Assembly: GCA_951799405.1 (NCBI GenBank)
Contig: OX637345.1
Span: forward strand, 9,176,001 to 9,240,000
Origin: Agapetus fuscipes
Taxonomy: Eukaryota; Arthropoda; Insecta; Trichoptera; Glossosomatidae
Direction: 5' to 3'
DNA: 64,000 nucleotides
The notes below the pieces were generated by a model. That model searched no databases, was not told where the DNA came from, and saw only the letters and a list, made by a program, of their open reading frames with translations. A program made the translations under genes and the position numbers. Positions 43,476 to 55,034 of this stretch are shown piece by piece; position 1 is the stretch's first letter, and each line of letters opens with the position of its first letter.

Positions 43476-43951
43476 TCGTAGTTGCAAGTATATATTACAT
43501 TTAGGATTAATATTAAATGAATGCCCACATGTAGACAAGTACAAGTTCACGCTTACACATGCCGAATGAATAGTTACAAAATAAAACACAAATCTCAAAT
43601 AAACATAAAGCCTACAGCTACATTGGCAGGTGAGGTGACGTTGTCAAAATTAACTATTTGTTACAATATGGGTGGTCAGCTTTATACCAACCTATTAGTA
43701 TATCATCTTTAATCTATATAATTCAAGTTGTTTAGATATGTGAACATTTAATTGCATGCCCACAAACAGACACGTATTAGTTCGTGCTTAAAAATTCTGC
43801 ATGTATTACAAAACAAAATCCAAACCTCAAATGAACACAAGCCCTGCAACTTTTGCCGACTTTCCCGGAAACAGGGGGGACATATTATGGCAAACTTTAC
43901 CATTTTTTACAGAATGTGTCGTCAGCCTTATACCAACATATAAGTCAAAGA
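43476..43951 (-). repeat. Two R1 copies in tandem
   Basis: 43476-43702 and 43711-43951, same orientation, separated by the GATTA-type tail of the second copy. Confidence 0.82.
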
Positions 43952-44811
43952 GTAAATCAATAACTACAATATATATTAAACTTTATAAAACGTAAAGGAA
44001 AAAAATATGAATACTAAATATTGGTGGAAATAAAATGCTTACTTATAAAATGGCATCCTTAATTTTGAACAGTAAGTAAAAAACTATTTATAAAAATTGA
44101 ACGCAAAAATAAAGTGGACGCAAAAAGCTCTAATGGTATTTATAAACAAGAAGCTTAAAGTCAGTGTTGTTGCTTTTCTTCTGGAAGCTTCCTGTTGCCA
44201 ATAATTGCAAACAGTGCGCAAACCTGGCCTGATTGAATTTCCCTGCGAAATAAGCTTGAAGGCTTTACCCTTATTAGAGGAAACGGGGAAAATTCAATTT
44301 TCAGCGGAAAAATCATGGCCGCTTCACTATAGGAAACTATAAGCGCTTTGTGTCCAAAGGGTAGGTCGTTATCATTGTAAATAACTAGGTATTATACGCT
44401 TGGCTAGTTTTTGTATTTGTTTCGTAGAAAGAAGGTGCGTTGTTTTATGTAAGCATTATATGGTAAATAAATAAGGTTTTATAAAATAAACAATTTGGGA
44501 TTTAAAGGATTATATTAATTAAAAATAATTTATGAAATATTTATTTGGTGGCTTTCGTGTGCCGTTTAATGGTTTTTTATGGTGAAATGGTACGTATCTT
44601 TAGTAATAGTAGAATATGGAAAAAATGTGATGTCGTAAGAAACATAACCTATGTATGTACATATTTTCAACGTTTTGTAGATATTTTGAAAAGACGCAAA
44701 AGCGTTTTCGTACTGCATTTGGCAAAACTGTTACGTTTTCGTTGCATAATGCCGTAAAATAGAAAAACTGTTTCTTTTTTTAACAGGATTTTCAATTTAC
44801 TTTAGGAAAAG
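43952..44811. other. Spacer
   Basis: AT-rich unique sequence. Nothing recognised. Confidence 0.45.
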
Positions 44812-45058
44812 TTTCCTTGACTTATAGGTTGGCATGAGGCTGACCACCCATACTTTAAAAAAAATATTCACTTTGCCAATGTCACCCTGTTTCAGGGAAG
44901 GTCGGCAAAAGTTGCAGGGCTTATGTGTTATTTGAGGTTTTGAATTTAATTTGTAAGTACACTTGCAGCATTTGTAAGCGCGAAAGCGTAAGTTTGTGGG
45001 CATCTATTCACTATGAATTTGAAATGTCAATATGTCTTTGAAACTGATATTATAGATT
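44812..45058 (+). repeat. R1, full length
   Basis: CCTTGACTTATAGGTTGG to ACTGATATTATAGATTA. Confidence 0.85.
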
Positions 45059-45261
45059 ACAAACGTCACATGTCTGAAAGGATATTTTATTCTGCCGAGT
45101 TCATACTGTCCCTTGAAAAAAACAAAGTTGATACGTGAAACAAAACAAACTTATTTTTCTTACAATAAAATACAAAGTAAATCTTTTTATATAGTTGAAA
45201 AAACCTTCCTTTTTGTGTCGTAATGACTTTGAAGGTTTTTGCTAAAATACATAACCTATAA

Positions 45262-45452
45262 TTTTACTTGTAAATAAATATTCACATTTGATATTTAATT
45301 TAAATTTCCACATGCAGACACGTGTAAGTTCACGCTTACACATGACGCATGAATTAGTAGATACTTAAAAAAAACCCCCAAAAGTTAAATAAACAAATGT
45401 TCTACTACTTTTTCCAACCTTCCCTGAAGTAAGGGTGACATTGGTAAAGTAT
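45262..45452 (-). repeat. R1, 5' end missing
   Basis: ACTTGTAAATAAATATTCAC to GGTGACATTGGTAAAG. Confidence 0.65.
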
Positions 45453-45976
45453 TGGTAAAAATACTATAAAAATAAATATAAACAAATTAAAAATGTAAAG
45501 TATTTGACACTGGCATTTTTTATTTTTAAAATATAAAATTAAAGAAATTGTAGCTAATTCTGTGAAAATTATTCACAAAACTGGTCGTCCATTTATAATT
45601 TTTACTCTTTCTGTAGCCTCAAATAAATTGATAAAATAACCTTTATTACACATTCTACTTTTCACTCAAATTCAATGCTAATTTTTTTTACTCCTTTCAA
45701 AGGATTTCGAGTATTTTTGGAATTTGAAAATGGAATTGAAGAAATCACTTCCAGGCCCCTTATTTATACAGACGTCAGTTCAATAAAGCATGCCACCCCT
45801 TAACCGAGGCGCTGTGGCATTAGTTGCTTAGATTTATTCCCGAGGTATGGCCCGGGTCTCGTTTTGATTCTGAAATGCGGGAGGGCCAATCAGAACGAGA
45901 GACCTTTCATGCTTAAAAGAAGAAACATTACTGATTCAAAATTGAGGTGAAAAACGGAAGCAATATTGAAACCGAA

Positions 45977-46722
45977 AATCGATCGATAGCTCAGTTGGTA
46001 GAGTGTTTGCATTACATGTCAATAGTACATGTTCGAATCCCACCGAGAATCTGTTTTGGTGTTAATTTCAAACCCAAAATAAAATACAGCCAAGGTTTAC
46101 TCAGCCTCTGCAAAAAACGGTTACCAGCCATCTAGAGTACTGGAAAACCCCCACTTTAAGACTCCGGTCAAAAAAAAAATCCCGTTGTTTTTAAAAATAT
46201 GTTTCTTATCATTTATGGCCTTAGTAAACAAGTGACATTAATAAAAAAAATCACGCGTGTTAAATATTTTTTTATCTTAATTTTAAAGTTATTTTTTTAT
46301 AAAACTTAAAAAATGACGCCACGAAAAAATAATCAAAAAAACTCTTTTTTTTTTTTGCTAGCATTTTGTTGTTCTGTATTTTGGAAATATTTTTTTTCTT
46401 TATAATTATAGAATGATACAAATTCTAGTTTGTGGTGCGATTTTTAATAGAATAATGTGAATAGTTTTTGCGATAAAATGAAAAAACTGAAACTAATTAA
46501 CTTATTAAATTCTTGAAAACAGTTTACTAAGGCCATAAAGTGTAAGAAACATATTTTTAAAAACAATGGGATTTTTGTTTTAACACAGCCTTAATTGAAG
46601 TGTTTTTTTACACGTAAGGCCGGCCCCCTTACGTGTAAAATATAAATAGGTTCCACTCGTCACATGCCAACCCTTTGGAGTGAACGGGACAACAAGTTAC
46701 ATTTCATATGTAGATTAGTTTC
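45977..46722 (+). mobile_element. SINE A split by a MITE
   Basis: The left part is 45977-46158 and the right part 46592-46722. The MITE at 46159-46591 sits between duplicated TA bases. The filled site rebuilds CACTTTAATTGAAGTG, one change from the SINE consensus. Confidence 0.85.
46159..46591. mobile_element. TA-target MITE with long inverted ends (433 bp)
   Basis: The ends AGACTCCGGTC and complement AGGCTGTGTT lead into near-perfect inverted stretches (AAAAATCCC, TTGTTTTTAAAAATATG, TTTATGGCCTTAGTAAAC). TA is duplicated at 46157-46158 and 46592-46593, fitting a Tc1/mariner-type source. No coding capacity. Confidence 0.85.
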
Positions 46723-46727
46723 TTTCT

Positions 46728-46935
46728 CATCTAATCTTATCTACGTTGCAAAGATATTAACATTGGGGATTCAAATTATATGCATTTTCACAAGCAGACC
46801 TATAATATAAAAACCCAAATCTCAAATGAACATACACTCTGCAACTCTTGCTGACGACCTTCCCTGTAACAGGGGTGACATTGGCAAAGAAAACCGTTTT
46901 TAACAGCATGGATGGTCAGCCGCATGCTAACTTTA
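46728..46935 (-). repeat. R1 directly after SINE A
   Basis: CATCTAATCTTATCTACG to CAGCCGCATGCTAAC. A central deletion removes the GCGCGAACTT region. Confidence 0.8.
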
Positions 46936-47207
46936 GTAGAAAAATGTAATAAAACTAAATCACTAACTTGAGGTATGATGTAATATTCATTTATATGCCT
47001 ATTTACGCAATGTTGGCCACCCTTAGTGGAATGGTGACCAAGTTACAGGAACATTTTACACTAGGGTGTATACTTTTCAATCAAAAGAAAATTAAACTTT
47101 TTAGGGTTTGTGTATTCACACAGTGAAAATTCATTTTTAATTTAAAAAAAATATATCTTTTCAAAAACGTATTTTTATTTTCACAATAATTGATGAATTG
47201 ATGGACT

Positions 47208-47537
47208 TGGACCGGCCCGTAGTCCGTAGTGGCAACACTTCGGACTCGTAAATGGAAGGTTGTGGATTCGGATCCCGGCGGAGCACAAAAATATACCATT
47301 CATATTTCGAATGTGCTCTTCGCTGGGTTAAAATATTCATAAACCTTTACCAATGACCAGTCACCAAAGGTCCATCCTGCCTTACAGCAACTGGGTCTTG
47401 CTTGAGTATTGGCGCTCTGTAGCGACGACCAAGCTCGTACACCTCTGCGGCACTACAACAAGTGTCATAGACCCCTAGAGTCTTTAGAATCTAAGGAGTC
47501 TCCCGCACAGGATTTCTTAAAAAAAAAAAAAAAAAAT
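47208..47537 (+). mobile_element. SINE B2 inserted in a Penelope-like foldback
   Basis: Starts TTGGACCGGCCCGTAGTCC and ends in about 17 A. Flanks AATTGATG and AATTGATA are a likely 7-8 bp target duplication. The two arms of the foldback lie either side. Confidence 0.87.
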
Positions 47538-47592
47538 TGATACTTGATAATGACCTGAAACTTGAAGGTCGAAAGTACTTGAGGCAAATAAA
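47538..47592 (+). ncRNA. Hammerhead-like motif with C3U/G8A (P2)
   Basis: AUAC, core UUGAUAA, extra U, GACCU ... AGGUC stem II, GAA, AGUACU, U, GAGG. Stem I has been lost on the 5' side, next to the SINE junction. Confidence 0.5.
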
Positions 47593-48112
47593 AATAATTA
47601 TTGTGAAAATAAAACTATGTTTTTGAAAAAATATTAAATAACCGAAACTTGTGTAAACTCAGTTTTCCATCTCTGTAAAAAAGCAATTTATTGAGAAGGG
47701 GCAATCGTTTGGTTTGAGCTGGAAATGAGACCAAGTGGTACTTTCAAATTTGTGTAGCAGACCCCGCCTGGAACCCCTTTACTTCTACTACTAAAGCAAG
47801 CGAACCTTACACCATTAATTATGGAATCGATAGACTGGATTCCTACCTTCACCCAGAAAACTCTGAAAGGATATTTTTGCTTCATTTGACGCAGCGCCAA
47901 TTTACGGTTTGGATAAATCCGGAGAGGATAAAAGGGTTTTCAAATTCGCAAAATTAAGGGTGTATTTTTTTTCAATTTGTGTTTATTTTTGTGTATTTAC
48001 TGTATCTGTAACCTTTTCACTGTTTCAATGGGAGTGATAAAATCTTTTGAATTTTTGTACGCATTTTTTTATGCACAATCAGGCCCAGTGTTTCATTTAT
48101 TTCAACTTAGGT

Positions 48113-48392
48113 TGATCGGTCCGTAATCTGGTGGTAACGCTACAGACTCGGTATATCGAAGGTCGTGGGTTCGAATCCCGGCGGAGCACAACAAATATAC
48201 CATTTACATTTTCAAATATATTCTTCTCTGGGGGTAAATTTCATATAACTGTACCAAAGACCATGCAGCCTTACAGCAACTGGGTCTTGCTTGAGAATTG
48301 GCGCTATATATAGCGACGACCAAACTCGCAGAGTTCTCTTAATGAAGGTGTTATTCACACAGAAACAGCGCTAACCAATAAAATCCATTGAT
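48113..48392 (+). mobile_element. SINE B1
   Basis: Head GGTCCGTAATCTGGTGGTAA with GGGTTCGAATCCCGGCGGAG. The end is AACAGCGCTAACC. Confidence 0.85.
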
Positions 48393-48394
48393 GC

Positions 48395-48880
48395 TGATCA
48401 CCTATACTGTAACAAATAATTCACTTTCTCATTATCCCCCCTGTTTCATCCTGTATCCCTTTTCCTTGACTTATAGGTTGGTATGAGGCTTACCACCCAT
48501 ACTGTAAAAAATGGTTCACTTTGCCAATGTCACCCCTGTTTCAGGGAAGGTCGGCAAAAGTTGTGGGGCTTATGTTCATTTGAGGCTTGGATTTTATTTG
48601 TAAGCACACATTCAGCATTTGTAAGCGCGAACTACACGTGTTGGTTTGTGGGCATACATCTGAGAGCTTTAAATGAATATATCCTTGCAACTTAGATTAT
48701 AGATTATTATTATTATTATTATTTCAGAGAAGTTCAGTAAGAATTGCAGGATTATTTTTCATGTGAGGTTTGTTTATTTTTTGTCAATATACATAAATCA
48801 CGTGGAAGCGTAAATTTACTCGTGCCATCAATGTGAATCTTAAATGTCAATATCTCATTGCAACTAAGATTATAGATTAC
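48395..48880 (+). repeat. R1 cluster: fragment, full copy, fragment
   Basis: 48395-48450 is a 5' fragment. 48462-48708 is a full copy with near-identity to 2964-3170 and an ATT-repeat tail. 48722-48880 is a 3' part starting at TTTCAGAGAAGTTC. Confidence 0.82.
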
Positions 48881-49021
48881 AAATAAATACTGTATAAAAG
48901 ATACACATAATATATTTGATTTTACCCTGTTTCTATATTATTTGACAGGTATCCTTTCACATCAAACGACATGATATAAAGCTCAAAGCATTTACTTCTA
49001 CTGCTTTATCTTTATTTGCGA

Positions 49022-49129
<108 letters not shown>

Positions 49130-49499
49130 TTCTCATTTATTCCCGAAACTCTATCCTACCTTATTGCCTCCTAATGGTTTGCCCAGCTCTCCTTTTTTCT
49201 GACGAGGGACCCAAATGGATATATCAAATCTCAAGCGGACAGACCAATTGATTTTATTCGAATCTTCATTATTATTTCGCCGTATTTTCTGCGAGATTTG
49301 GTTTATTTTTCTTTCAAAATAAAAGGCAAGGCGTTTTTTTTTCTTTTCAATTTTTCCGGTCCTTGTATCATCGTGAACATTGTATTTGATTTCTGTTTGA
49401 TCGATGGTCTTTTGTTTTAGAGTTTGTATAAAAATAACATTCAATTCGATGAGATTTTTTTTTGATAAATCAAAAACCGATAAAAAATGTTAATCCGCT

Positions 49500-49625
49500 T
49501 TTATTGCAAATGGGTCTTGTTTAGGAAAATGGAGCTGACTAACGAAATCCAAGCATGCAGATGGCTCTTAAAGTTCTATTCACACAGAAAACAGTGCCAT
49601 TCCAATTAATAATCCTCATATTACA
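49500..49625 (+). mobile_element. SINE B1 3' fragment, old
   Basis: AATGGGTCTTGTTTAGG and CACACAGAAAACAGTGCC remain, ending in AATAATCCTCATATTACATT. Confidence 0.5.
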
Positions 49626-50366
49626 TTAATTAATTTAAGCTTACATTTATTTAAGACGTGGGTTTTTATTTCATAAATATCTTCCTAGTACCCACACATA
49701 TGTAAATTATGTCTACGCGCGAACTTACAAGACCGATCTGCTGGTAGACTTAATTTTTTTTAACTTCGATGATATAATTTTTGTATTAATTATTTATATT
49801 TCAAAAATTTTGGCCACTAGGCTAAGAAATTTGTACTGTTTTACAGTTGTTAAAATTTTAAAGATTATTGTGTACGAATATGCTCCCAGATTTTTTATTT
49901 GTAGTACATTAATTGCATTTTTTTCTTTTTCCAGAACTTCAAGACATCAAATTTATAGTAAAGTAAAATAAAATGATTGATAAAGTATTCAACAAAAGTA
50001 AAAATAATTACTTTTTAAATCTTTCATATAAAACAGATAACATTAACAACTCGAAAATAATGTTATGATCATTGCGTTAATTTTGCAATTCCCAAAACCT
50101 CATTTAAAATAATCAATGCTTTTTTTTTAATCAATTAAAATGATAACTTGAATACTAAAAAATAGTTTTATTGTGAATGTGTAAGATTTAATGATAAAAT
50201 AATTTTGGTGCTCATTTTTTTAATTGCCATTAATATAAAATATTTTTAAATAGAATACATGAGAATAGGAGTGTTGTGTAAATAAATGAATAATTCAGTT
50301 GATAAAAATTTCTGATTCGGCAAAAATTTCTCAGTTTTGTAAAACTGCTGATAAGGGAATAGAACT
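49626..50366. promoter_or_regulatory. Upstream region of the stargazin-like exon
   Basis: It would hold the 5' UTR or the end of an upstream intron. TTTCTCAG at 50327-50334 is a possible 3' splice site. No TATA or initiator call is made. Confidence 0.3.
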
Positions 50367-50973
50367 ATGCGCCGTGGGCCCATGCAAGCGCATCCACTGG
50401 ACCAATGCGATATATATCATCAGCATCAGAGTCAAACCTTACGCCAACCGTCAACAATACAACCAACACCCCACCAAAGAATCTTAGCACCAACTTTAAG
50501 CGCCACAGTGGACAGAAGAACAACCTTAAATAACAAGCATTCAAATAATCTATATCCCCAAAGATCTTTTGACAACACAGCATATTCTAGAAGGAATTTC
50601 GACACCACAGATGCAATTGAACCTTTTCCAAATCATAGAAACACACTCACCCTATCAAATCAAATGCCAAGTGTTTGTAACAGTGAAAGAGTGACAAACT
50701 TAAACGAAACTCTTCAAACGGAGCTTTTAAATAACCCGGTGGACTTTAGGATTCCCTCGGCGGCTCAGTTGGACGCCACTGTGACCTGCCTTTGGGTTCT
50801 GACTCCTCTGGCTGCAACTGTCAGTGCAGTGATAGTTTTGGTGGCAGTGATGACGAACCAGTGGCTGCACACGGAAGAGAAGATGGCGAACCCATCGTAC
50901 AATGGAACAGGAGACAGGGACTACCTGTACAAGCTGACGGTTTCCGGCTTATGGAGGTTGTGCTCTACTTTAC
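50367..50973 (+). CDS. First coding exon of a stargazin-like (CACNG/TARP, claudin-fold) membrane protein
   Basis: The exon encodes about 202 residues and ends at a consensus 5' splice donor (GTAAGTG from 50974), leaving one base of a split codon. An in-frame TAA lies 15 bases upstream, so ATG 50367 is the first possible start unless an unseen upstream exon joins inside this span. Residues 1-135 are polar, Asn/Thr/Gln/Pro-rich and low in hydrophobics, fitting a cytosolic N-terminal extension. Residues 141-163 form the first membrane helix. The extracellular loop then shows W166 after NQ, an N-glycosylation sequon at N179, and the GLW motif (194-196) followed by C199, the claudin/PMP22/CACNG signature. 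Family members are four-helix auxiliary subunits of AMPA receptors or calcium channels. The later exons (second loop cysteine, helices 2-4) are not in the 13 kb downstream, so the first intron exceeds the window. Family is confident; the orthologue (Drosophila stg1-like) is inferred. Confidence 0.85.
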
Positions 50974-51242
50974 GTAAGTGCTTTTAATTTTCTTTCTTCT
51001 TATTGATAAGAACAAACCTATTTTTGTGAACTTAATTTTACCTTTTAACTTAATGCAACTATATTTTAAAATAAACACTTAAAACGAAGAGCTTTTTGTT
51101 TTGTAAAACCACTGCTGGAGTTAGGAGCCTTTTATAAGTGATTTATAGGATCGTTTGTATATGCTATGGGCTCTTCTGACTTATACATACGGAACAAGTA
51201 TGAAAAGGGTTTGAACATACGCTTTCTCAGTCTTTTCTCCAA
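50974..51242 (+). other. Start of the first intron of the stargazin-like gene
   Basis: Begins GTAAGTGC. No acceptor with a matching second exon was found in the window. Confidence 0.6.
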
Positions 51243-51640
51243 CGTAGGCCTCTTCTAATTTTCTCCGTGGATCTCCTTGAACCCATTAGCTGCTGTGTTC
51301 AGCCATCTCTGGGCGGCAGTTCCCTTGATGTCATCCAGCCACCTCAGTTGGGGTCTCCCTAATTCCCGCTTGGACATCCTGGGTTGCATTGGTTGATATT
51401 TTTTGGTCCTGTCTTTCAACGTGACCTGCCAAGCAGCACTTAAATTAGGCCATGCGCTGGACGACATCGGAGTCACCAGTGCGTCTGTGGATCTTTTGGT
51501 ATAGACCCCTGTCTCTGAGGCAGGTTTCCAGCGTCCTTTTTTCAGCGGTTCTTTTACCACCAATTCTGGTTACTCCAAGCCCCAACGAAGCAAAAAAGAA
51601 GCTATTTTTCTTCCCTACTTCCTTTTCATCCACATTGAAT
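51243..51640 (-). pseudogene. RTE-like LINE C-terminal relic with a frameshift
   Basis: Two overlapping minus frames give CLRDRGLYQKIHRRTGDSDV then VQRMA in one, and LGRPQLRWLDDIKGTAAQRW plus LNTAANGFKEIHGEN in the other. The order LRDR..I(R/H)RRT..(D)VxxR, then GRPxxRWxDDI, then RW...A is typical of ORF2 C termini of the endonuclease/RT elements often annotated as craniofacial-development-like. At least one frameshift separates the halves. It lies in the first intron of the stargazin-like gene, antisense to it. Confidence 0.65.
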
Positions 51641-51767
51641 ATAAATGCTTATCGAAAACGTTAATGTATATTAACTTTTAAAAAAATGATTAAGAATAAA
51701 ATTGTATTATGAGAATGGTTTTGACTCTACAAAATTTTGTAAAAATTAAATACTTGAATAAGAATTT

Positions 51768-51920
51768 TAGGCTTGTACGGCCGGCTGATGATGCTGGAGA
51801 GATGTTATTCGGGATCTATTGCTTTAAGAAGCCCATCGTAGACATGGGTGAAACGTCCGGAAGCTCTAACTCCCATAGACCACGGCAACAGATCCCAGAA
51901 AACATCTCTCCAATATACTT
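51768..51920 (+). mobile_element. P1 foldback
   Basis: Left arm GCTGGAGAGATGTTATTC with GGGATCTATTGC. Right arm GGCAACAGATCCCAG with AAAACATCTCTCC. Between them AAGCCCATCGTAGACATGGG then TGAAACGTCCGG. It sits in the stargazin-like gene's first intron. Confidence 0.7.
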
Positions 51921-52716
51921 AATTCAGTGACGAAGGGTACCATACAAACCGGTTTCCATCGGTGTTCCGTTTAAAATGAGGCAGAAATTATAATAAAGTA
52001 GACTGCATGGTTTCAATGGGTGGCAAATACGTATTGTTTATTTGGTTTTAAATGTATATTTTTACTTTGTGCCTATATTTTTTAACTACTTTTTTACATC
52101 ATTTTAAAAGGGAAGCCGATGGAAACCGGCTTGTATGGCACCCTTCGCCACTGATACTTATCTAATGCTTATAATAAATTATTATCTATGAATAGGTCTT
52201 TTATGTTAAACTAACATCATGAGAGTCAATAGGTATAAAGCAGATAGATTATTGTAATCTCAAAATCATTCCTGTAAAAACATTGAAATAAAATTCGCAA
52301 GTAGCGACTTGGAGAGGAACGTTGAAATGTGAGATTGTTTTTGGGGGAAATCTATGATATCTATTTTCGCATTTCACCTCCAGCTCTTCGCTTTTGGAAA
52401 TGTTATTTTCGCGAATAAAATAGAAAGAAGTGGTGCTTGGCGAAAAATCGCAAATAGGCGCTTAATATATAAACGGTGGAGTATATTTTTAGACATCTCA
52501 GAATGTAATACGAGAATAAAATTTAAGCTGTATACTGTTTAAGCTGTATACTCACAGTGCAGTAAAACAAAGTTTTTCAGTTAAGTGTCCTTAAAATTAT
52601 TTATTTATTTTCTGAATCAAATATTTAAAAAGGAATTCCACAATGTTTCACCAAAACAATTTGAAAAGGTACTATTTGGATTCTTAAATATAAATTTAAT
52701 ACAAATAAATAAATGG

Positions 52717-52905
52717 TTAACCGGTCAATAGTCTATGGTTAACTTCACTAAAGGTCCATCCAGCCTTACAGCAACTTGGTCTTGCCTGAGAATTGGCGCT
52801 TTCTACAGCGACGATCAAGCTCGCAGAGGGCTCTTGAGGTGTGTTTCACACAAAAACAGTGCTCTCCAAATAAATTATCCTAACATTATTATTATTGTCT
52901 TAAAA
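52717..52905 (+). mobile_element. SINE B1, internally deleted
   Basis: GGTCAATAGTCTATGG of the head joins AAAGGTCCATCCAGCC directly. The tail (ATT)n is present. Confidence 0.78.
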
Positions 52906-52929
52906 AAGAGAGATAAGATGGAGAGGTGT

Positions 52930-53015
52930 GTTCCGTGATCTGTTGCCGTCGTCTATGGGAGCTGAAGCTTCCGAACGTTTCACCCATGTCTACGATGGGC
53001 TTCTTCAGCGTGAAA
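52930..53015 (-). ncRNA. Hammerhead-like motif, best preserved P1 copy
   Basis: Minus strand: CG, core CUGAAGA, extra A, GCCCAU/AUGGGU stem II with loop CGUAGAC, GAA, self-complementary ACGU, U, CG. All core residues are intact. Confidence 0.55.
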
Positions 53016-53207
53016 ATATTATGATGAAAGCTGTGATGATAAATATTTTGACTTTGAAAAAATAAAAAAGCAAGAATGTCAGGTTTACCTAAAATGTTGG
53101 GGGCTAAGGCTTTTAAATTATGAAGGTTAACTAATGGTTAATTTTTAGTATTATTTCATGTATTATCTTTTTTTATAAAGTTCCATAAATCAATGTGGTA
53201 TTTTTTA

Positions 53208-53385
53208 ATCCTTAATTTATAGATTGTTATGAGGCTGACCACCCATACCGTACAAATCGGTTTACGTTTCCCATATCACCTGTGATTCAGGAATAGTCGA
53301 CAAGACTTGCAAGGTTTATTGCAGGATGCGAAATGAAAACTTACACGTGTCGTGTGGGTGCGCATTGAATTTATATCTTATACCA
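53208..53385 (+). repeat. R1, diverged and deleted
   Basis: CCTTAATTTATAGATTG to GCGCATTGAATTTATATC. Confidence 0.68.
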
Positions 53386-54159
53386 CATGTCTTATTTTTT
53401 ACACAGTATGTTTTCAATACAAAAATGTTAATACTGCTGTTGTCGGGGATAATATTCATTTCCACGAAGAAAATTTTCCCCGCTAAAATTTCTATGAAAT
53501 GTTTTCCATTCAGAATATGAAATACAGAGTTATTCTCACCGGCGGATCCGTCTATCTTTCGTATACAAAATATCTGTCTAGGGTGACGGGCATAGTCATT
53601 GACTAAAAAAATACGTTAAGTTTATGTGTGAAACCGGTCGTACATTAGTGAGTTGTGTGTTGGTGAACACTGCTTGCTGACTTTCTAATTCAACCAACAA
53701 GATTTTAAATTAATGTAAATTCCTCTGTAAAGAGGCTTCTTTTACATTCGCTTTGTACTCGTATGTCCCATTCTTTCACAATTTCACCGATCTTATCCAA
53801 ACATACTTTTTTCAGTGGTCTACGCTAAATACGACTTCACAGCCTTTTCTTCTTTAAAAATAAAGTTTTTTTTACTAAAAAGTGACATTTATTTGTCGTT
53901 TCTTTACCTATTCCTGTATTAAAATTTCCTCTAAAACATATTATGAACAAGATAATGGCTGAATAAAATTAAAGAATTATGGAAAGATAAGAAAAAGGGC
54001 TGTTGATTTGTGATGTTGGTAGCTAAAGCTTTGAAATTTTATATGCTCATTTCATTTTGTATTTTATAGGTTTTTTTTCATTATTTGTTTTATTCATATT
54101 GTAAAGATTCTACTTGGGGACCTTTTAATTAAATTGCGATTTAAATTTATTTTACATGA
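53386..54159. other. Spacer
   Basis: AT-rich. Nothing recognised. Confidence 0.4.
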
Positions 54160-54442
54160 TTTATTTTTCACAAAATCGTTTATAGCATATTGTACACTCT
54201 TCACGCTCTGCTTACAGTGGTGTTCGCGTTACAATGATCTAAGCGGCTCTATCTCTCCCACAGAAGCTTTGCTCTTATATACATGGGCGGCAGAGATGAT
54301 TCTTGCGTGTTCTGGAAAATAGTAGATAATTTCAATAGGATTTTTCGAAACTATACCATATTGTTTGACACACCAACCAGCGTGCTTAGGCTCACGTTCG
54401 AACCCATACATTCGTAACAAAACAGTTAAATGTAATTTCTTA
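54160..54442 (+). repeat. Unclassified dispersed repeat E, copy 2
   Basis: CGCGTTACAATGATCTAAGC, AGAGATGATTCTTGCGTGTT, TTTTTCGAAACTATACC, ATTCGTAACA line up with copy 1 at similar spacing. Confidence 0.55.
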
Positions 54443-54854
54443 TTTTTACAAATCATTATCCATAAGACTTTTTTTATTTTTTAAAATTAAATGCAAATAA
54501 ATATATCGACATTGACTATACCAGTCACCCTTCTTCTTTTTATCCAGCTGCGTGTTTATATCCAGAATTTCGTCAGAACTTCTTTACAGCGATTATATGA
54601 AAGAGATATCGTCGAAGATATGGCGGAAGGATTATCTTAGAGTACGTAAAAATTTGCGTGCTTAAAATTTGTGAAATTTCACATTTGAAACGTGTAGAAT
54701 CAAAGGTAGCCATTTAGGATGTCTTTGTAAAAATTTTCAAACGACCGTAACTCCATCGCCAAATTTACTTACATTTAGGTGTTTTAATGAGATATATTAT
54801 ATTTCCAGAAACTTCTTGAATAATATATACAGATGCAATATAAAATAAATGTTT

Positions 54855-55030
54855 AAGGGTTTATGTACTGGCATTGTAAAGATTTATTTTAAATGAATAG
54901 TGTAAAAATTAAAACAACGTTTTTCTTCACGAGTTGTTTTTTTTTCTCTATTGGTAAGTTGTCATCATGGTAATAGTGTGATAGCACCGAAAGCGCTGAA
55001 GAAAAAAAAATTGTAATTTTTTTTTTTAAT
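54855..55030. mobile_element. Decayed P2-like piece
   Basis: TTTTTCTTCACGAGTTG and ACCGAAAGCGCTGAAG (with self-complementary AGCGCT) recall the family. The core is degenerate. Confidence 0.35.
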
Positions 55031-55034
55031 AGAT

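Larger units (their letters stand above)
47088..47640. mobile_element. Penelope-like P2 foldback split by SINE B2
   Basis: The left arm (47096-47200) carries GGGTTTGTGTATTCACACAG and TTTATTTTCACAATAATTG. The right part (47538-47630) carries the ribozyme-like motif and complement TAATTATTGTGAAAATAAAA. SINE B2 occupies 47208-47537. Confidence 0.78.

Noticed and set aside
50365..50583. Minus frame opposite the stargazin-like exon
   Set aside because: Shadow of the real exon, with no motif.
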